Below are positions 27,285-36,533 of a stretch of 64,000 nucleotides of DNA, one piece after another. The stretch's first letter is position 1; each line of letters starts with the position of its first letter. The notes under the pieces are model-generated. The model was not told the origin of the DNA, searched no databases, and worked only from the letters and a program-made list of their open reading frames with translations. The stretch spans positions 158,371 through 222,370 of the forward strand of contig NZ_JAFBDY010000003.1 in NCBI RefSeq assembly GCF_016908465.1. The letters run 5' to 3'. Position numbers and translations under genes: made by a program. This DNA is from Lysinibacillus composti. Its GTDB lineage: Bacteria > Bacillota > Bacilli > Bacillales_A > Planococcaceae.

Positions 27285-27686
27285 CCTTTCTAGTAAAAAT
27301 ATCCTTTATTTCCATATTACTTTTATATTCTACTATAAAGCAATACTATTAAAGTAAATTTTTTTCAAAAAGTTATCGATATTACGACAAATTATTGTAA
27401 AGAATAACAAGAAAGTATTTTATTCGACATTTTTTTGTGTTACAATTCTTCATTGTGTGTACGCAAAAATAAAATTTTTTGAAAGTTTCTTCTTTTCCTA
27501 CTCTACTACAATCTAGTAAATATTGGAATCAGATTTTATCAAATTTTGCCCCTTGATAGACTCTGTGGAATCCTTACTAGGTAAATCACAATTCGATGAG
27601 TAAGATACATTACTCAAGGAATAAATTCAGTTTTAAGTTTTAAGAATATTTAAAATAAGTAATAATCAAAGGAGATTTATATCATT
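27285..27686. other. divergent intergenic region between LysM-NlpC/P60 and brnQ
   Basis: About 400 AT-rich bases that must hold two divergent promoters. I looked for a T-box leader or a clear CodY box before brnQ and saw neither. No gene fits. Confidence 0.4.
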
Positions 27687-29000
27687 ATGAAATTCATTAA
27701 AGAAAATCTTGCTGTGGGGTTTATGCTTTTCGCACTATTCCTTGGAGCAGGTAATATAATCTTCCCTCCGTTATTAGGACAACAAGCAGGAGATGAAATT
27801 CTTCCCGCAATTATTGGTTTCCTAATTACAGGTGTGGGGTTACCATTACTAGGTATTATCGCCGTAGCAAAAAATGGTGGAGATTTACAAGTTGTTGCGA
27901 ACCGAATTCACCCAGTTTTCAGTATCATTTTTACATCAGTTGTCTATTTATCGATTGGACCACTTTTCGCAATCCCTCGTACAGCAGCTGTAACATATGA
28001 AATTGGTATTGCACCATACTTATCTGAGGCGTCCCAAGCCAGTTGGTTACCATTATTCATCTCAACTGCAATATTCTTTGGTATAGCACTATATTTAGCA
28101 CTCAATCCATCAAAGTTAGTAGACCGCGTTGGGAAGGTGTTAACTCCTGCCCTTTTAATTGTAATCGCATTATTAGCGATTAAAAGTTTTATTACGCCAA
28201 TGGGGCCAGTTGGTGAGTCACATGGTGCTTATGTAGAGAATGCGTTCTCAAAAGGATTTATTGAAGGGTATTTAACAATGGACGTATTGGCTTCCCTTGT
28301 ATTTGGGATCGTCATTGTACAAGCTTTACAGGCAAAAGGAATTGTAAGTCGTACAAAACAAGTAACTATTACTATTTTCGCTGGCTTCGTTGCTGCATGC
28401 GGATTAGCATTCGTTTATGTTTCATTATCTTATATTGGGGCTACAAGTACTAGTGCCATTGGATCTTTTGATGATGGTGGTAGTATTATCGCTGAATCTG
28501 CAAAAATGTTATATGGAAGTTTAGGAAGTATCATTTTATCCGCTGTTATTATTTTAGCTTGTATTACAACTGCTGTTGGTTTAATTTCAGCTAATGCTAC
28601 TTTTTTCAATAAACTTTTCCCAAACCTACCTTATAAATTTCTAGCAGTTGTTTTTACGCTGTTTAGTTTAATGTTTGCGAACTTTGGTTTAAGCAACTTA
28701 ATTTCTATTTCTTTACCTGTATTATTGTTCATCTATCCGATTGCAATCGTCTTAATGTTCTTAGTATTATTTGACCAAGCATTCGGTCGTGACCCAATCG
28801 TGTACACACTAGCATTAATTGCAACTGCTTTAGTAAGTTTGTATGATGGAATCAAAGGTGCCGGATTAACAATTGATTGGTACGCAAACATTCTAAATAC
28901 ACTCCCACTTTACGAGCAAAATCTAGGCTGGCTAGTACCGGCTATCGTTGGACTAGTCATCGGATGGATTATTCATATCCTGAAAAAAGCTTCTGCATAA
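27687..29000 (+). CDS. brnQ: branched-chain amino acid carrier BrnQ
   Basis: 437 residues with about twelve membrane helices. The start KENLAVGFMLFALFLGAGNIIFPPLLGQQAG is the family signature (LIVCS), and the whole protein is collinear with BrnQ. It imports leucine, isoleucine and valine with sodium or protons. It is a single-gene unit with GGAGA upstream and its own terminator. Confidence 0.95.
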   Translation: MKFIKENLAVGFMLFALFLGAGNIIFPPLLGQQAGDEILPAIIGFLITGVGLPLLGIIAVAKNGGDLQVVANRIHPVFSIIFTSVVYLSIGPLFAIPRTAAVTYEIGIAPYLSEASQASWLPLFISTAIFFGIALYLALNPSKLVDRVGKVLTPALLIVIALLAIKSFITPMGPVGESHGAYVENAFSKGFIEGYLTMDVLASLVFGIVIVQALQAKGIVSRTKQVTITIFAGFVAACGLAFVYVSLSYIGATSTSAIGSFDDGGSIIAESAKMLYGSLGSIILSAVIILACITTAVGLISANATFFNKLFPNLPYKFLAVVFTLFSLMFANFGLSNLISISLPVLLFIYPIAIVLMFLVLFDQAFGRDPIVYTLALIATALVSLYDGIKGAGLTIDWYANILNTLPLYEQNLGWLVPAIVGLVIGWIIHILKKASA

Positions 29001-29017
29001 ACTTTAAGTCAAAGACT

Positions 29018-29063
29018 AATATCTCCTTTTGTTGCATAGTTTGTAACAAAGGAGATATTTTTT
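29018..29063 (+). terminator. terminator of brnQ
   Basis: AATATCTCCTTTTGTT pairs with AACAAAGGAGATATT and is followed by a T run. Confidence 0.9.
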
Positions 29064-29485
29064 GAAACAAATGTTACATTAGAAACTGTAATACTTTACA
29101 TTGTTGTAATAACATTTCATAGTTTTTGAAAAATTAACCCGAGAAGTATTCACAAACTACTATTAGAAGCTGCTTGCTTATATATCTCCTAAACGGCAAC
29201 GTAAGAACGGACAGACGATCATCATGTTCCTTCATTTATAATTTAAATGTGGACGAGCCAAATTAGTTCCTATTTATTGCAAAGAACCCCTTCAAATTAA
29301 AACCATTAATTACACACTATTAATAGAAGAAATACATAGATTTCCTTCTTTATCTAGTAGAATGAATTGTTTTATTACGTTTAGTTAATTATGTTCTCTT
29401 GTTCTGAAAAGTTTTATAACAATCTATTAAATTTAGTTTACTAGTTATATAATGAGTCTATCAGAAGAAGAGGTGGTTTTAGTAA
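29064..29485. other. intergenic region between brnQ and the S41 protease
   Basis: About 420 AT-rich bases. A TATAAT hexamer about 30 bases before the protease ribosome site (near 29447) could be its -10 box. Nothing else was recognised. Confidence 0.35.
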
Positions 29486-30859
29486 ATGAAAAAAATAGCT
29501 CCAATACTCTTTAGCCTCATGCTTTTCTTAATGTTACCGCTTAATACGTTTGCATCAAATTTAGATGATATTAAGGCCATTATAGAAAGTGATTATGTTG
29601 GTGACATCGACGGAGATCTTCAAAGTGCAACGACTATAGAAGATGTTATTGAAATGCTAGACCCTTATTCCGCATATTTTACAGCCCAGGAATATGCCGC
29701 ATTTACCAATTCAGTAGATTTAAAATCTGTTGGGATTGGTGTAGTACTTGAAAAACATGATAAAGGGATTCTTATTGTTGATGTAATCGAAAATGGGAGC
29801 GCACATAAATCCGATATAGTACCAGGAGACATTATTACAAAAGTCGGTAATCGTTCTACAGTTGACATGACAATAGAAGAGGCACAATCTCTTATTTTAG
29901 GTGAAGAGAATACAAAAGTTGTTCTTACTATACTAAAAACAACAGGTACAACTGTTGAGAAACTGATTACTCGTCAATCCTTTACATTACCTAATGTAAC
30001 AACTGACTTACTTTATGGTAACGTTGGGTATATTTCATTGAATTCTTTTTCGATGGATGGGGCTAAGCTAGTTGCCAATGCTTATAACAACTTGAAAAAA
30101 CAAGGGGCCACTTCATTTATTTTAGACTTACAATATAATGGAGGCGGATATGTTTCAACTGCAGAGGAATTAATTGGCATGTTCCCTAACGCACTTAATG
30201 CCTATCGATTAAGACTTTCTACGGGAATGTATGTTACACCTGCAATTAAACAAACAACGCAATTTCCTGCTAATACACGCGTTCTAGTTAACCGTTTCAG
30301 TGCTAGTGCTTCAGAAATGACAGCTGCTGCTTTGCTTGATCAAAAGTCTGCCATCCTATACGGAGAGACAACTTACGGCAAAGGGACAATGCAAGGCTTC
30401 TATGAGTTATCTGATGGTAGTTATCTAAAGTTAACAATCGGAGAATTTATTGGACCTAAGGGAACGTATGTGAAGGGTGTTGGAGTAACGCCTAATATCG
30501 TAACTACGACTGAGCCACTCTATCAAGCGCATTATGACAGTATTAAATCTAAATTAACGAACTATAAACAGTTAAAAAGCTTAAAAAATGTGCCAACAAC
30601 AAAAATGTTTAATATCACATTTAATAAAGAAATTAGTGAAACAATAAGTGAAGATTCAATTGAGTTAATCGAACTTGGTGGAGATTCAATTGAATTTTCG
30701 TACAAAGTAAATGGAAATCAAGTGATGATTACTCCTAAAGAACCTTTAACACCTGGTGCTGAGTACATGTTACTAACACACCCTTCTATTAAGGATACAA
30801 AAGGAAAAACTTTAAAAACAGGCATTTACCTTCATATTACTGTAAAATCCGAAGAATAA
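29486..30859 (+). CDS. S41 family C-terminal processing peptidase with Ig-like tail
   Basis: 457 residues. The order is signal peptide (to about TFAS), a short helical region with ML(D)PYSAYF, a PDZ domain (about 75-160), and an S41 protease core with catalytic Ser in FSASASEMTAAALL and Lys in YGKGTMQ. After about residue 365 comes a strand-rich Ig-like domain with NITFNKEISETI, as in SbsA-type bacterial surface proteins. The Ig tail is absent from ordinary CtpA. It likely processes or degrades proteins at the cell surface. No operon partner. Confidence 0.92.
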   Translation: MKKIAPILFSLMLFLMLPLNTFASNLDDIKAIIESDYVGDIDGDLQSATTIEDVIEMLDPYSAYFTAQEYAAFTNSVDLKSVGIGVVLEKHDKGILIVDVIENGSAHKSDIVPGDIITKVGNRSTVDMTIEEAQSLILGEENTKVVLTILKTTGTTVEKLITRQSFTLPNVTTDLLYGNVGYISLNSFSMDGAKLVANAYNNLKKQGATSFILDLQYNGGGYVSTAEELIGMFPNALNAYRLRLSTGMYVTPAIKQTTQFPANTRVLVNRFSASASEMTAAALLDQKSAILYGETTYGKGTMQGFYELSDGSYLKLTIGEFIGPKGTYVKGVGVTPNIVTTTEPLYQAHYDSIKSKLTNYKQLKSLKNVPTTKMFNITFNKEISETISEDSIELIELGGDSIEFSYKVNGNQVMITPKEPLTPGAEYMLLTHPSIKDTKGKTLKTGIYLHITVKSEE

Positions 30860-30872
30860 TTAGAAATGCGGA

Positions 30873-30971
30873 GAACGCCCGTTTAGCTCCGAAAACAACT
30901 GGCCGACAAAACGCCACGTCGTGTGGCATTGTCGGCCAGTTGTTTTCGAAGTTGTCGAGGAGCTGGCGTTC
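30873..30971. repeat. 99-nt nested palindromic element
   Basis: One long imperfect hairpin. The outer arms are GAACGCC/GGCGTTC with AGCTCC/GGAGCT inside. The inner arm is an 18-base perfect match (AAAACAACTGGCCGACAA and its complement), and the tip is GCCAC/GTGGC. It is GC-rich against its surroundings. It lies 13 bases after the S41 stop and 50 bases before a conventional bidirectional terminator, so it is not needed for termination. A related fragment is near 36,340. Confidence 0.85.
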
Positions 30972-31026
30972 ACAGCTAGACAAACTGTTCATACTTTGAA
31001 AACTTATACTTTCTTACATTAAAAAA

Positions 31027-31067
31027 AAGCCGTAAATTAGAGATTCATTCTAATTTGCGGCTTTTTT
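31027..31067. terminator. bidirectional terminator between the S41 protease and tetR
   Basis: AAAAAAGCCG with AAATTAGA pairs with TCTAATTT and CGGCTTTTTT. Runs of A on the left and T on the right let it serve both converging genes. Confidence 0.88.
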
Positions 31068-31174
31068 GGGTATTAGACATTAATAACGTTTCCACTATGC
31101 AAATAAGGTAAACTCCTTAAAAAAAGAGGCTTGCCCTATAAAAGTAAATTATTGATAGGATTACTATATGTATT

Positions 31175-31762
31175 TTACCCTACTAATTGTTTTCTATTTG
31201 CAAAATGAATGTTTACGATATCTGAAGCTAACTGTTCTGGTGTGCGCATTTTTGTAAATAATGCAGTTAATGTTAATCGCTCAACAGCTCCAAGAATCGA
31301 ATGAGCTAAGATTACAACATCAATGTCATCATATAATAATGAATTTTTTTCTTTTCCTAAAATCTTCGTTAAATTAGAAGCAAACTCTTTCTTCACGGAT
31401 TCTGAACTTTCAGAATCGTAAAAACCGATTTTCGTAAGATCTTCATTCTTTAGGAAGAATTCAAATAGATTTGTTAAATGTGTTAAGATATTATCCGCCA
31501 TATTTCCACTTTGTTGATTAGAAAAATCATTTTCTACGATTTCAAAAAAACCAGTACGGAATAACTCATTTAAATCTTTGTACAGGGATTCTTTACTTTC
31601 AAAATATAAATAATATGTTGGTTGCGTAACGTTAGCAGATTTTACAATTTCACTAATCTTTGTTTCATGGTATCCATAAGTTGAAAATTGTTTGATCGCC
31701 TTTTCTAATAATAACTGCTTACTTTTTTCACCGCTAGAATTTACCTTGCGCCCTCTCGGCAT
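31175..31762 (-). CDS. TetR/AcrR family transcriptional regulator
   Basis: 195 residues. The N-terminal helix-turn-helix is typical: LLEKAIKQFSTYGYHETKIS, then SANVTQPTYYLYFESKESLY at about 45-65. The C-terminal ligand domain is unlike any I can name. No transporter or enzyme is divergently adjacent to show a target; the neighbours are convergent S41 and tandem murJ, which has its own terminator. Confidence 0.9.
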   Translation of the reverse strand: MPRGRKVNSSGEKSKQLLLEKAIKQFSTYGYHETKISEIVKSANVTQPTYYLYFESKESLYKDLNELFRTGFFEIVENDFSNQQSGNMADNILTHLTNLFEFFLKNEDLTKIGFYDSESSESVKKEFASNLTKILGKEKNSLLYDDIDVVILAHSILGAVERLTLTALFTKMRTPEQLASDIVNIHFANRKQLVG

Positions 31763-31886
31763 GAAGCTCCCTCCTAAATCAAACCACTTATTACATTATC
31801 ATTATTATATCTTACTATTATTTCTAATTAAAGACTTATACAATAAAATTTACAAAATCTTTCAAATTCGTAGTACAAAAAACATT

Positions 31887-31918
31887 AAAGGACTTAATAT
31901 TGGTCATATTAAGTCCTT
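31887..31918 (-). terminator. terminator of the csaB-gt-murJ operon
   Basis: On the minus strand AAGGACTTAATAT pairs with ATATTAAGTCCTT and is followed by a T-rich tract. It lies 29 bases past the murJ stop. Confidence 0.8.
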
Positions 31919-31946
31919 CATTTGTATTGAAATTATTCTTTTCTAG

Positions 31947-33464
31947 TTATTTCTTTTTACTAATTTTATTTTTTAACTTTCCTAGTAGGCCATTAATTTC
32001 TTGGAATTTTAATATTAAAACTAATACTATATAACCAATCATTGTAAGAAGGAATGTTACGATTACATGGATCCATTTAAATTCAATATTTACAAAAGTA
32101 GAAACAACCCATGTGACAATAAAATATCCAACGGTTAGTACAGCAAATTTACCAAATTGTAAAATATTATTCTTAACAAAATACAACTTATACTTTCCTT
32201 GTAAATAAGCAACTAAAAGAATGAAATTAACCGCAGCACTAACAACGTTCCCCCATGCAACTGCATTTGCACCAAGTTCATCGATTAATAAATACGTAAC
32301 TGCAATATTGACACCGAATACTGTCAAAATACTAAATAGGACTGGTGTCATTGAATTACCTTTCGCGTAATAGAATCGAGTGATATACATATTCGCAGCA
32401 AGGAAAAACATAGTTAAACTAAAGATTTCTAAAATTGGTGCTGTAATGGCGGTTGATGAAGCATCAAATAAACCATATTCGAAAATAATTCTAATAAGAG
32501 ATTCTGCTTCGAAGTATACATAAATCGAAATCGGCATCACGAGTAAATAAAGCATTCTTAAACCGCGCAAGTACAATCCTTTAACTGCTTCTTGGTCACC
32601 TTCCCCTTCCTTCTTACTTAAAAGAGGATAAATAACTGTTGTCACAGCTGTCATTAAGATTGCTTGTGGGAACTGTGACACTTTCGTAGCATAGTTCATT
32701 GCTGCAACGGCACCTTCCTCTAATCCATTCGTGAAGAAACGTTGCAAGATCGTATACATTTGGGCAGTAGCTCCACCAAGCATAATAGGTAACGCAACTT
32801 TCCAAAGTTCTTTTTGATCGTCCCCAAATTTAAGACTCGGTTTAAATGACATGTCTTTCACATTTCGAACGCCGTAAATTAAGAAACCTACCATAAAGAT
32901 CGCACCAATTAGCGCACCAATACCATACCCAATAGGCCCCATAACGAACGATAGACCCACTGAGATAATTAAAAACGAAAGATTATATACTAATACTGAA
33001 AAACTTGATAAATGGAATTTCCCTTGAACATTCAACACACCGCTCATCCAAGTTGATAAAACGAGCATAATCGTTGAAGGCATCATCCAAATATATAACG
33101 ATTTTAATAACTCATACTCTTCTCCTGTTACATCTCTAAAGTATGAATGCAAAATCCAATCATCGAACACTATGAAAATAAGGGTTATAACCGTAATCGA
33201 AATAAGAATCGTTGTAAATGTTCGACGGATATAATCAGATATAGAAGAATTTGTTTTATGATAAATTGAAATAAATGCTGTCGTAAAAGCTCCACCGATC
33301 ACTAAATACAAAAAGTTTGGGATCGTATAGGCATTAATAATGCTTTCGGCAGTATACGTTGTTCCGTATTGAATACCAATAATAATTTCTCTTAAGAAAC
33401 CGAAGAACCGCGCAAAAATATTAACAATCGCCACGGCTCCTACGATTTTTAAAAATTTATTCAA
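31947..33464 (-). CDS. murJ: MurJ-family lipid flippase (MOP superfamily)
   Basis: 505 residues with about fourteen membrane helices. The start is ARFFGFLREIIIGIQYGTT, with family-typical loops such as LEEGAVAAMNYATKVSQFP and FYAKGNSMTPV. Such proteins flip lipid II or lipid-linked polymer units across the membrane. The upstream partners csaB and a GT4 glycosyltransferase suggest it may flip secondary-wall-polymer intermediates, though peptidoglycan lipid II is the classical substrate. It starts about 60 bases after the glycosyltransferase. Confidence 0.88.
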   Translation of the reverse strand: MNKFLKIVGAVAIVNIFARFFGFLREIIIGIQYGTTYTAESIINAYTIPNFLYLVIGGAFTTAFISIYHKTNSSISDYIRRTFTTILISITVITLIFIVFDDWILHSYFRDVTGEEYELLKSLYIWMMPSTIMLVLSTWMSGVLNVQGKFHLSSFSVLVYNLSFLIISVGLSFVMGPIGYGIGALIGAIFMVGFLIYGVRNVKDMSFKPSLKFGDDQKELWKVALPIMLGGATAQMYTILQRFFTNGLEEGAVAAMNYATKVSQFPQAILMTAVTTVIYPLLSKKEGEGDQEAVKGLYLRGLRMLYLLVMPISIYVYFEAESLIRIIFEYGLFDASSTAITAPILEIFSLTMFFLAANMYITRFYYAKGNSMTPVLFSILTVFGVNIAVTYLLIDELGANAVAWGNVVSAAVNFILLVAYLQGKYKLYFVKNNILQFGKFAVLTVGYFIVTWVVSTFVNIEFKWIHVIVTFLLTMIGYIVLVLILKFQEINGLLGKLKNKISKKK

Positions 33465-33526
33465 AGAAGATCATTCCTTTAGGTTAGCGAGATTTTAAGT
33501 TAAATAGAGAATATAGTGAAAAGGAG

Positions 33527-34621
33527 TTATTTTGCAATCTGTTCATAAAGGTCTTTTAAACGAGCTATAATTTCTTCTGCGTCATGTAATTGCAAAAGCT
33601 CATCCACACGTTCAATATTAACTAGCAAATGACCATTATTTTGTACAACCTTTTCCATTTCCGCAAACAGCGCCTCTGTATTCTTAGGTGGTACTAAAAT
33701 CCCCGCTTGTTCCTGTAACATGTAATGAAGGCCACCAACATCTGACGCAATAACAGGCGTACCACAGGCAAGCGCTTCTAAAGCAACTAATCCTAGACCT
33801 TCTATGTAAGATGGCAAGATAAACACATTTGCCGCTTGAAAATATTCAGATAAACGTTTTTGTGGCATCGGTTCAATAAAATGTACATTCGTAGAACCTT
33901 TTGCCAAATCTTTCATTCGTGTTGAGAAGCTCACATCCTTTGTTGAACCAACACAATATAAAGCTGCTTTGTTCGGCTGAGCCTGTTCAAGTTGAAGGAA
34001 AGCATTGATTAATTCTTCAACGCCCTTTTCTTGAATAATATTACCTACAAATAAAAAGTTCACTTTTTGCTCGTCCATGCCAAGTTTTTTTGCTACTTCC
34101 TTTTTAGAGGCTGGTTGATGAAACACAGTTCGGTCAATCCCCATACTCATTACAGAAATTTTATCTGAACTAACTCGAAAATCTCTCACAATGTCAGAGG
34201 CCAACTCTTCTCCTACAGCAATAACATGATCTGCATTTTGAAGAATCTTTTCAGTATACCCTTTGATTCGAGCACTCTTCTTGGCCATCTTATTGATGTC
34301 ACCACCATGGGCAGTCACAATATACGGGACATTGTGACGTTTCTTTAACAAATAAGAAAACATCCCACTTGGGAACACGTAATGACTATGAGTTAATCCG
34401 ATGTCCTTTTTATTTTTTCTAAAGGCAGATAGTACCTGCATTCCCCAACTCGCGTATTTTTTTAATACATTTGCTTTACCGGTAGCTGGATTCGTATTCA
34501 CTGCTAAAACGGATTGAACACCATTTTGGCGCAATTGTTCTACCTGATTTTTAACAAAAATCCCATAGGAAAGATGGTCTTTAGATGGATACATATTGCT
34601 AATAACTAAAACTTTTTTCAT
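33527..34621 (-). CDS. GT4 family glycosyltransferase
   Basis: 364 residues, GT-B fold. The N-terminal domain starts KVLVISNMYPSKDHLSYG, and the C-terminal nucleotide-sugar domain has the EX7E-type motif FILPSYIEGLGLVALEALAC (about 280). It is cytoplasmic. The ATG overlaps the csaB stop by four bases (ATGA), so it is translationally coupled to csaB and probably adds a sugar to the same wall polymer. The acceptor and donor cannot be read from sequence. Confidence 0.92.
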   Translation of the reverse strand: MKKVLVISNMYPSKDHLSYGIFVKNQVEQLRQNGVQSVLAVNTNPATGKANVLKKYASWGMQVLSAFRKNKKDIGLTHSHYVFPSGMFSYLLKKRHNVPYIVTAHGGDINKMAKKSARIKGYTEKILQNADHVIAVGEELASDIVRDFRVSSDKISVMSMGIDRTVFHQPASKKEVAKKLGMDEQKVNFLFVGNIIQEKGVEELINAFLQLEQAQPNKAALYCVGSTKDVSFSTRMKDLAKGSTNVHFIEPMPQKRLSEYFQAANVFILPSYIEGLGLVALEALACGTPVIASDVGGLHYMLQEQAGILVPPKNTEALFAEMEKVVQNNGHLLVNIERVDELLQLHDAEEIIARLKDLYEQIAK

Positions 34622-35763
34622 TTCTTTTTAGCACCTTCTATTAGTAGATTCATTCCTAAACGTGCTTTATCTTTAAATTCGTTATTTGTTTTCTCAGCAA
34701 GTTGTTGTGCTTGCTCCCAATCTTCACTCATCTTACTGAAGAGATGAGTGAAGTAAACATCACTTTGGATTAATTGATCAATTGGTAATGAATACTCTCC
34801 TAATCCAGCCATCTGTAAGAAGTCATTTACTTTTGTATGATATGAAACCCCGATAATTGGTGTTTTCGCATCTGTTGCTAAAATTAATGAATGTAGACGT
34901 GTTCCAATTAACACATCGAATGTAGCCGTTAAATCTAATATTTGTTGAGGCGATAAATTCTTATCAATAATAGTTGTGTTTTGGGGCTTCTTCATTTTGC
35001 TTTGAATATCTTTCGTCACATCCGCATCTTGTGGATATTTGGTAGCAAAGAATGTCACTTCAACATTTGCATCATTGATTAAACGATCTAAGTTATTCGC
35101 CATTCCTTCAATGTAATTGTTGTACAGGAGCTCATCTCCAGTTGGCCAATAGGATGGATTATAGTAAGGCACTGCAGTAACCCCAACTTTTTTCGGCGCA
35201 GGACTATAAGATGAACGCTCTACTTCTAAACTAAAAGCAGGGTCACCAATTACGTGAACGTCACGTTTGACTCCAATTTGTTGCAGTAGTGCTTTTGATT
35301 TTGGATCACGTACAGATATATTTTGGGCGTTTTTCGCCATATAACGAATAAACCACTTCCCTAAACCAGTATTAAGTGGGCCTGCTCCACATCCGTAAAC
35401 TACATAAGGGACACGTGAATTCTTCGCCATCATGGCATAAGAACCATATAGAGGCGCTTCACGTTTGTATAAATCCATTAAAATACCACCGCCGCCAATT
35501 ACTAAAAAATCTAGTGTCTTTACGACTTGAGCATTCTCTTTATATGTTTTGAAAAATGTTTTCGGAGCATTGCCTGCTTTGTAATACAGAGGGAAGCTAG
35601 TCACAGAGTAACGTTGTGCAGTTTGTTTAGGATTATTACTAAATACTGTAATATCTTGTGTTTTAATTTGAAACGCCTTTTCTAGCTGGCGAATTATACT
35701 TAAAAGGATTGCTTCATCCCCGTTATTATCGTTTCCATAATTTCCAACAATTCCAATTTTCAC
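34618..35763 (-). CDS. csaB: polysaccharide pyruvyl transferase CsaB
   Basis: 381 residues. The start is KIGIVGNYGNDNNGDEAIL, with the family core VIGGGGILMD, YGCGAGPL and a C-terminal IGTRLHSLILA. CsaB adds a pyruvate ketal to the secondary cell-wall polymer, which makes it the ligand for SLH domains. Seven SLH proteins are encoded in the next 20 kb, so the substrate and purpose fit. It is the first gene of an operon with a GT4 transferase and murJ. An unusual repeat array lies just upstream. Confidence 0.94.
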   Translation of the reverse strand: MKIGIVGNYGNDNNGDEAILLSIIRQLEKAFQIKTQDITVFSNNPKQTAQRYSVTSFPLYYKAGNAPKTFFKTYKENAQVVKTLDFLVIGGGGILMDLYKREAPLYGSYAMMAKNSRVPYVVYGCGAGPLNTGLGKWFIRYMAKNAQNISVRDPKSKALLQQIGVKRDVHVIGDPAFSLEVERSSYSPAPKKVGVTAVPYYNPSYWPTGDELLYNNYIEGMANNLDRLINDANVEVTFFATKYPQDADVTKDIQSKMKKPQNTTIIDKNLSPQQILDLTATFDVLIGTRLHSLILATDAKTPIIGVSYHTKVNDFLQMAGLGEYSLPIDQLIQSDVYFTHLFSKMSEDWEQAQQLAEKTNNEFKDKARLGMNLLIEGAKKK

Positions 35764-35801
35764 TTTTATTTCATCCTTTTATATTTTAAGTTTGGTGTGC
35801 T

Positions 35802-36207
35802 TTCTTTTGTCCGTTTGAGCTCAGGTTTTGTCCGTATAGACTCTTATTTCGTCCGTTAGAGCTCCGGTTTCGTCCGTTCAGACTCTTATTTCGTCCGTTT
35901 GAGCTCAGGTTTCGTCCGTTCAGACTCTTATTCGTCCGTTCAGGCTCCGGTTTCGTCCGTTCAGACTCTTATTCGTCCGTTCGAGCTCCGGTTTCGTCCG
36001 TTCAGACTCTTATTCGTCCGTTCGAGCTTCGGTTTCGTCCGTTCAGACTCTTATTCGTCCGTTCGAGCTTCGGTTTCGTCCGTTCAGACTCTTATTCGTC
36101 CGTTCGGGCTCCGGTTTCGTCCGTTCAGACTCTTATTCGTCCGTTCGAGCTTCGGTTTCGTCCGTTCAGGCTCCGGTTTTGTCCGCTTAGACTTACTTTT
36201 TGTACGT
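35802..36207. repeat. 20-21-bp tandem repeat array B upstream of csaB
   Basis: About twenty units, each with the core CGTCCGTT. Two unit types alternate: one ends CAGACTCTTA and the other CGAGCTCCGG (with AGCTTCGG variants), giving a 41-base higher-order repeat. Cores start at 35809, 35830, 35851, 35872, 35893, 35914, 35934, 35955, 35975, 35996 and onward. The array lies just upstream of the csaB start and could be within its leader. An open frame across it on the plus strand is an artefact of the repeat. Confidence 0.92.
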
Positions 36208-36299
36208 ATAATTATTTCCAAGTTTCCATTTCAATAGTATAGCATATAGGCTATTATTTCGCCCTTTCTCAAACGAATTATGCCCTACAAAAGTTTCCT

Positions 36300-36475
36300 C
36301 CAACCCCATTAATAAGTGACGTGGGCCTCTTCTGTTCCGCGCCACAAAACGCCACGCACCGTGTCCGATCCGACATGACTCACATCTTATGATCCCTTTG
36401 CGACATACTGCTCCTCGCTAATATCTCCATTAGAAGAAGTCAAAGTGACGCTAGGAGCTACATCCGTATCTTGAC
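36300..36475. repeat. degenerate palindromic element related to 30873-30971
   Basis: It shares the 13-mer ACAAAACGCCACG with the palindrome at 30.9 kb, at a similar place before a GTG-containing turn. It also has a GCTCCT/AGGAGC inverted pair (about 36,410 and 36,455). It looks like a decayed copy of the same dispersed element. Confidence 0.5.
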
Positions 36476-36484
36476 ACAAAGAAA

Positions 36485-36517
36485 AGCTGCCCAATGAAAC
36501 TCACATTGGACAGCCTG
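36485..36517 (-). terminator. terminator of the SLH phosphodiester glycosidase gene
   Basis: On the minus strand GGCTGTCCAATG pairs with CATTGGGCAGC and is followed by TTTTCTTT, 17 bases past the stop. Confidence 0.85.
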
Positions 36518-36533
36518 AAAATCTCTACATAGT

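Noticed and set aside
27440..27686. T-box or riboswitch leader ahead of brnQ
   Set aside because: No TGGxACC T-box sequence and no conserved hairpin series was found.
35802..36207. CRISPR array
   Set aside because: Units are 20-21 bases with no unique spacers between them and no cas genes are nearby.
35899..36237. 112-codon open frame on the plus strand with repeated RSDSYSSVQ-like peptide
   Set aside because: It is only a frame left open by the 41-base repeat array; it has no ribosome site and 41 is not a multiple of three.
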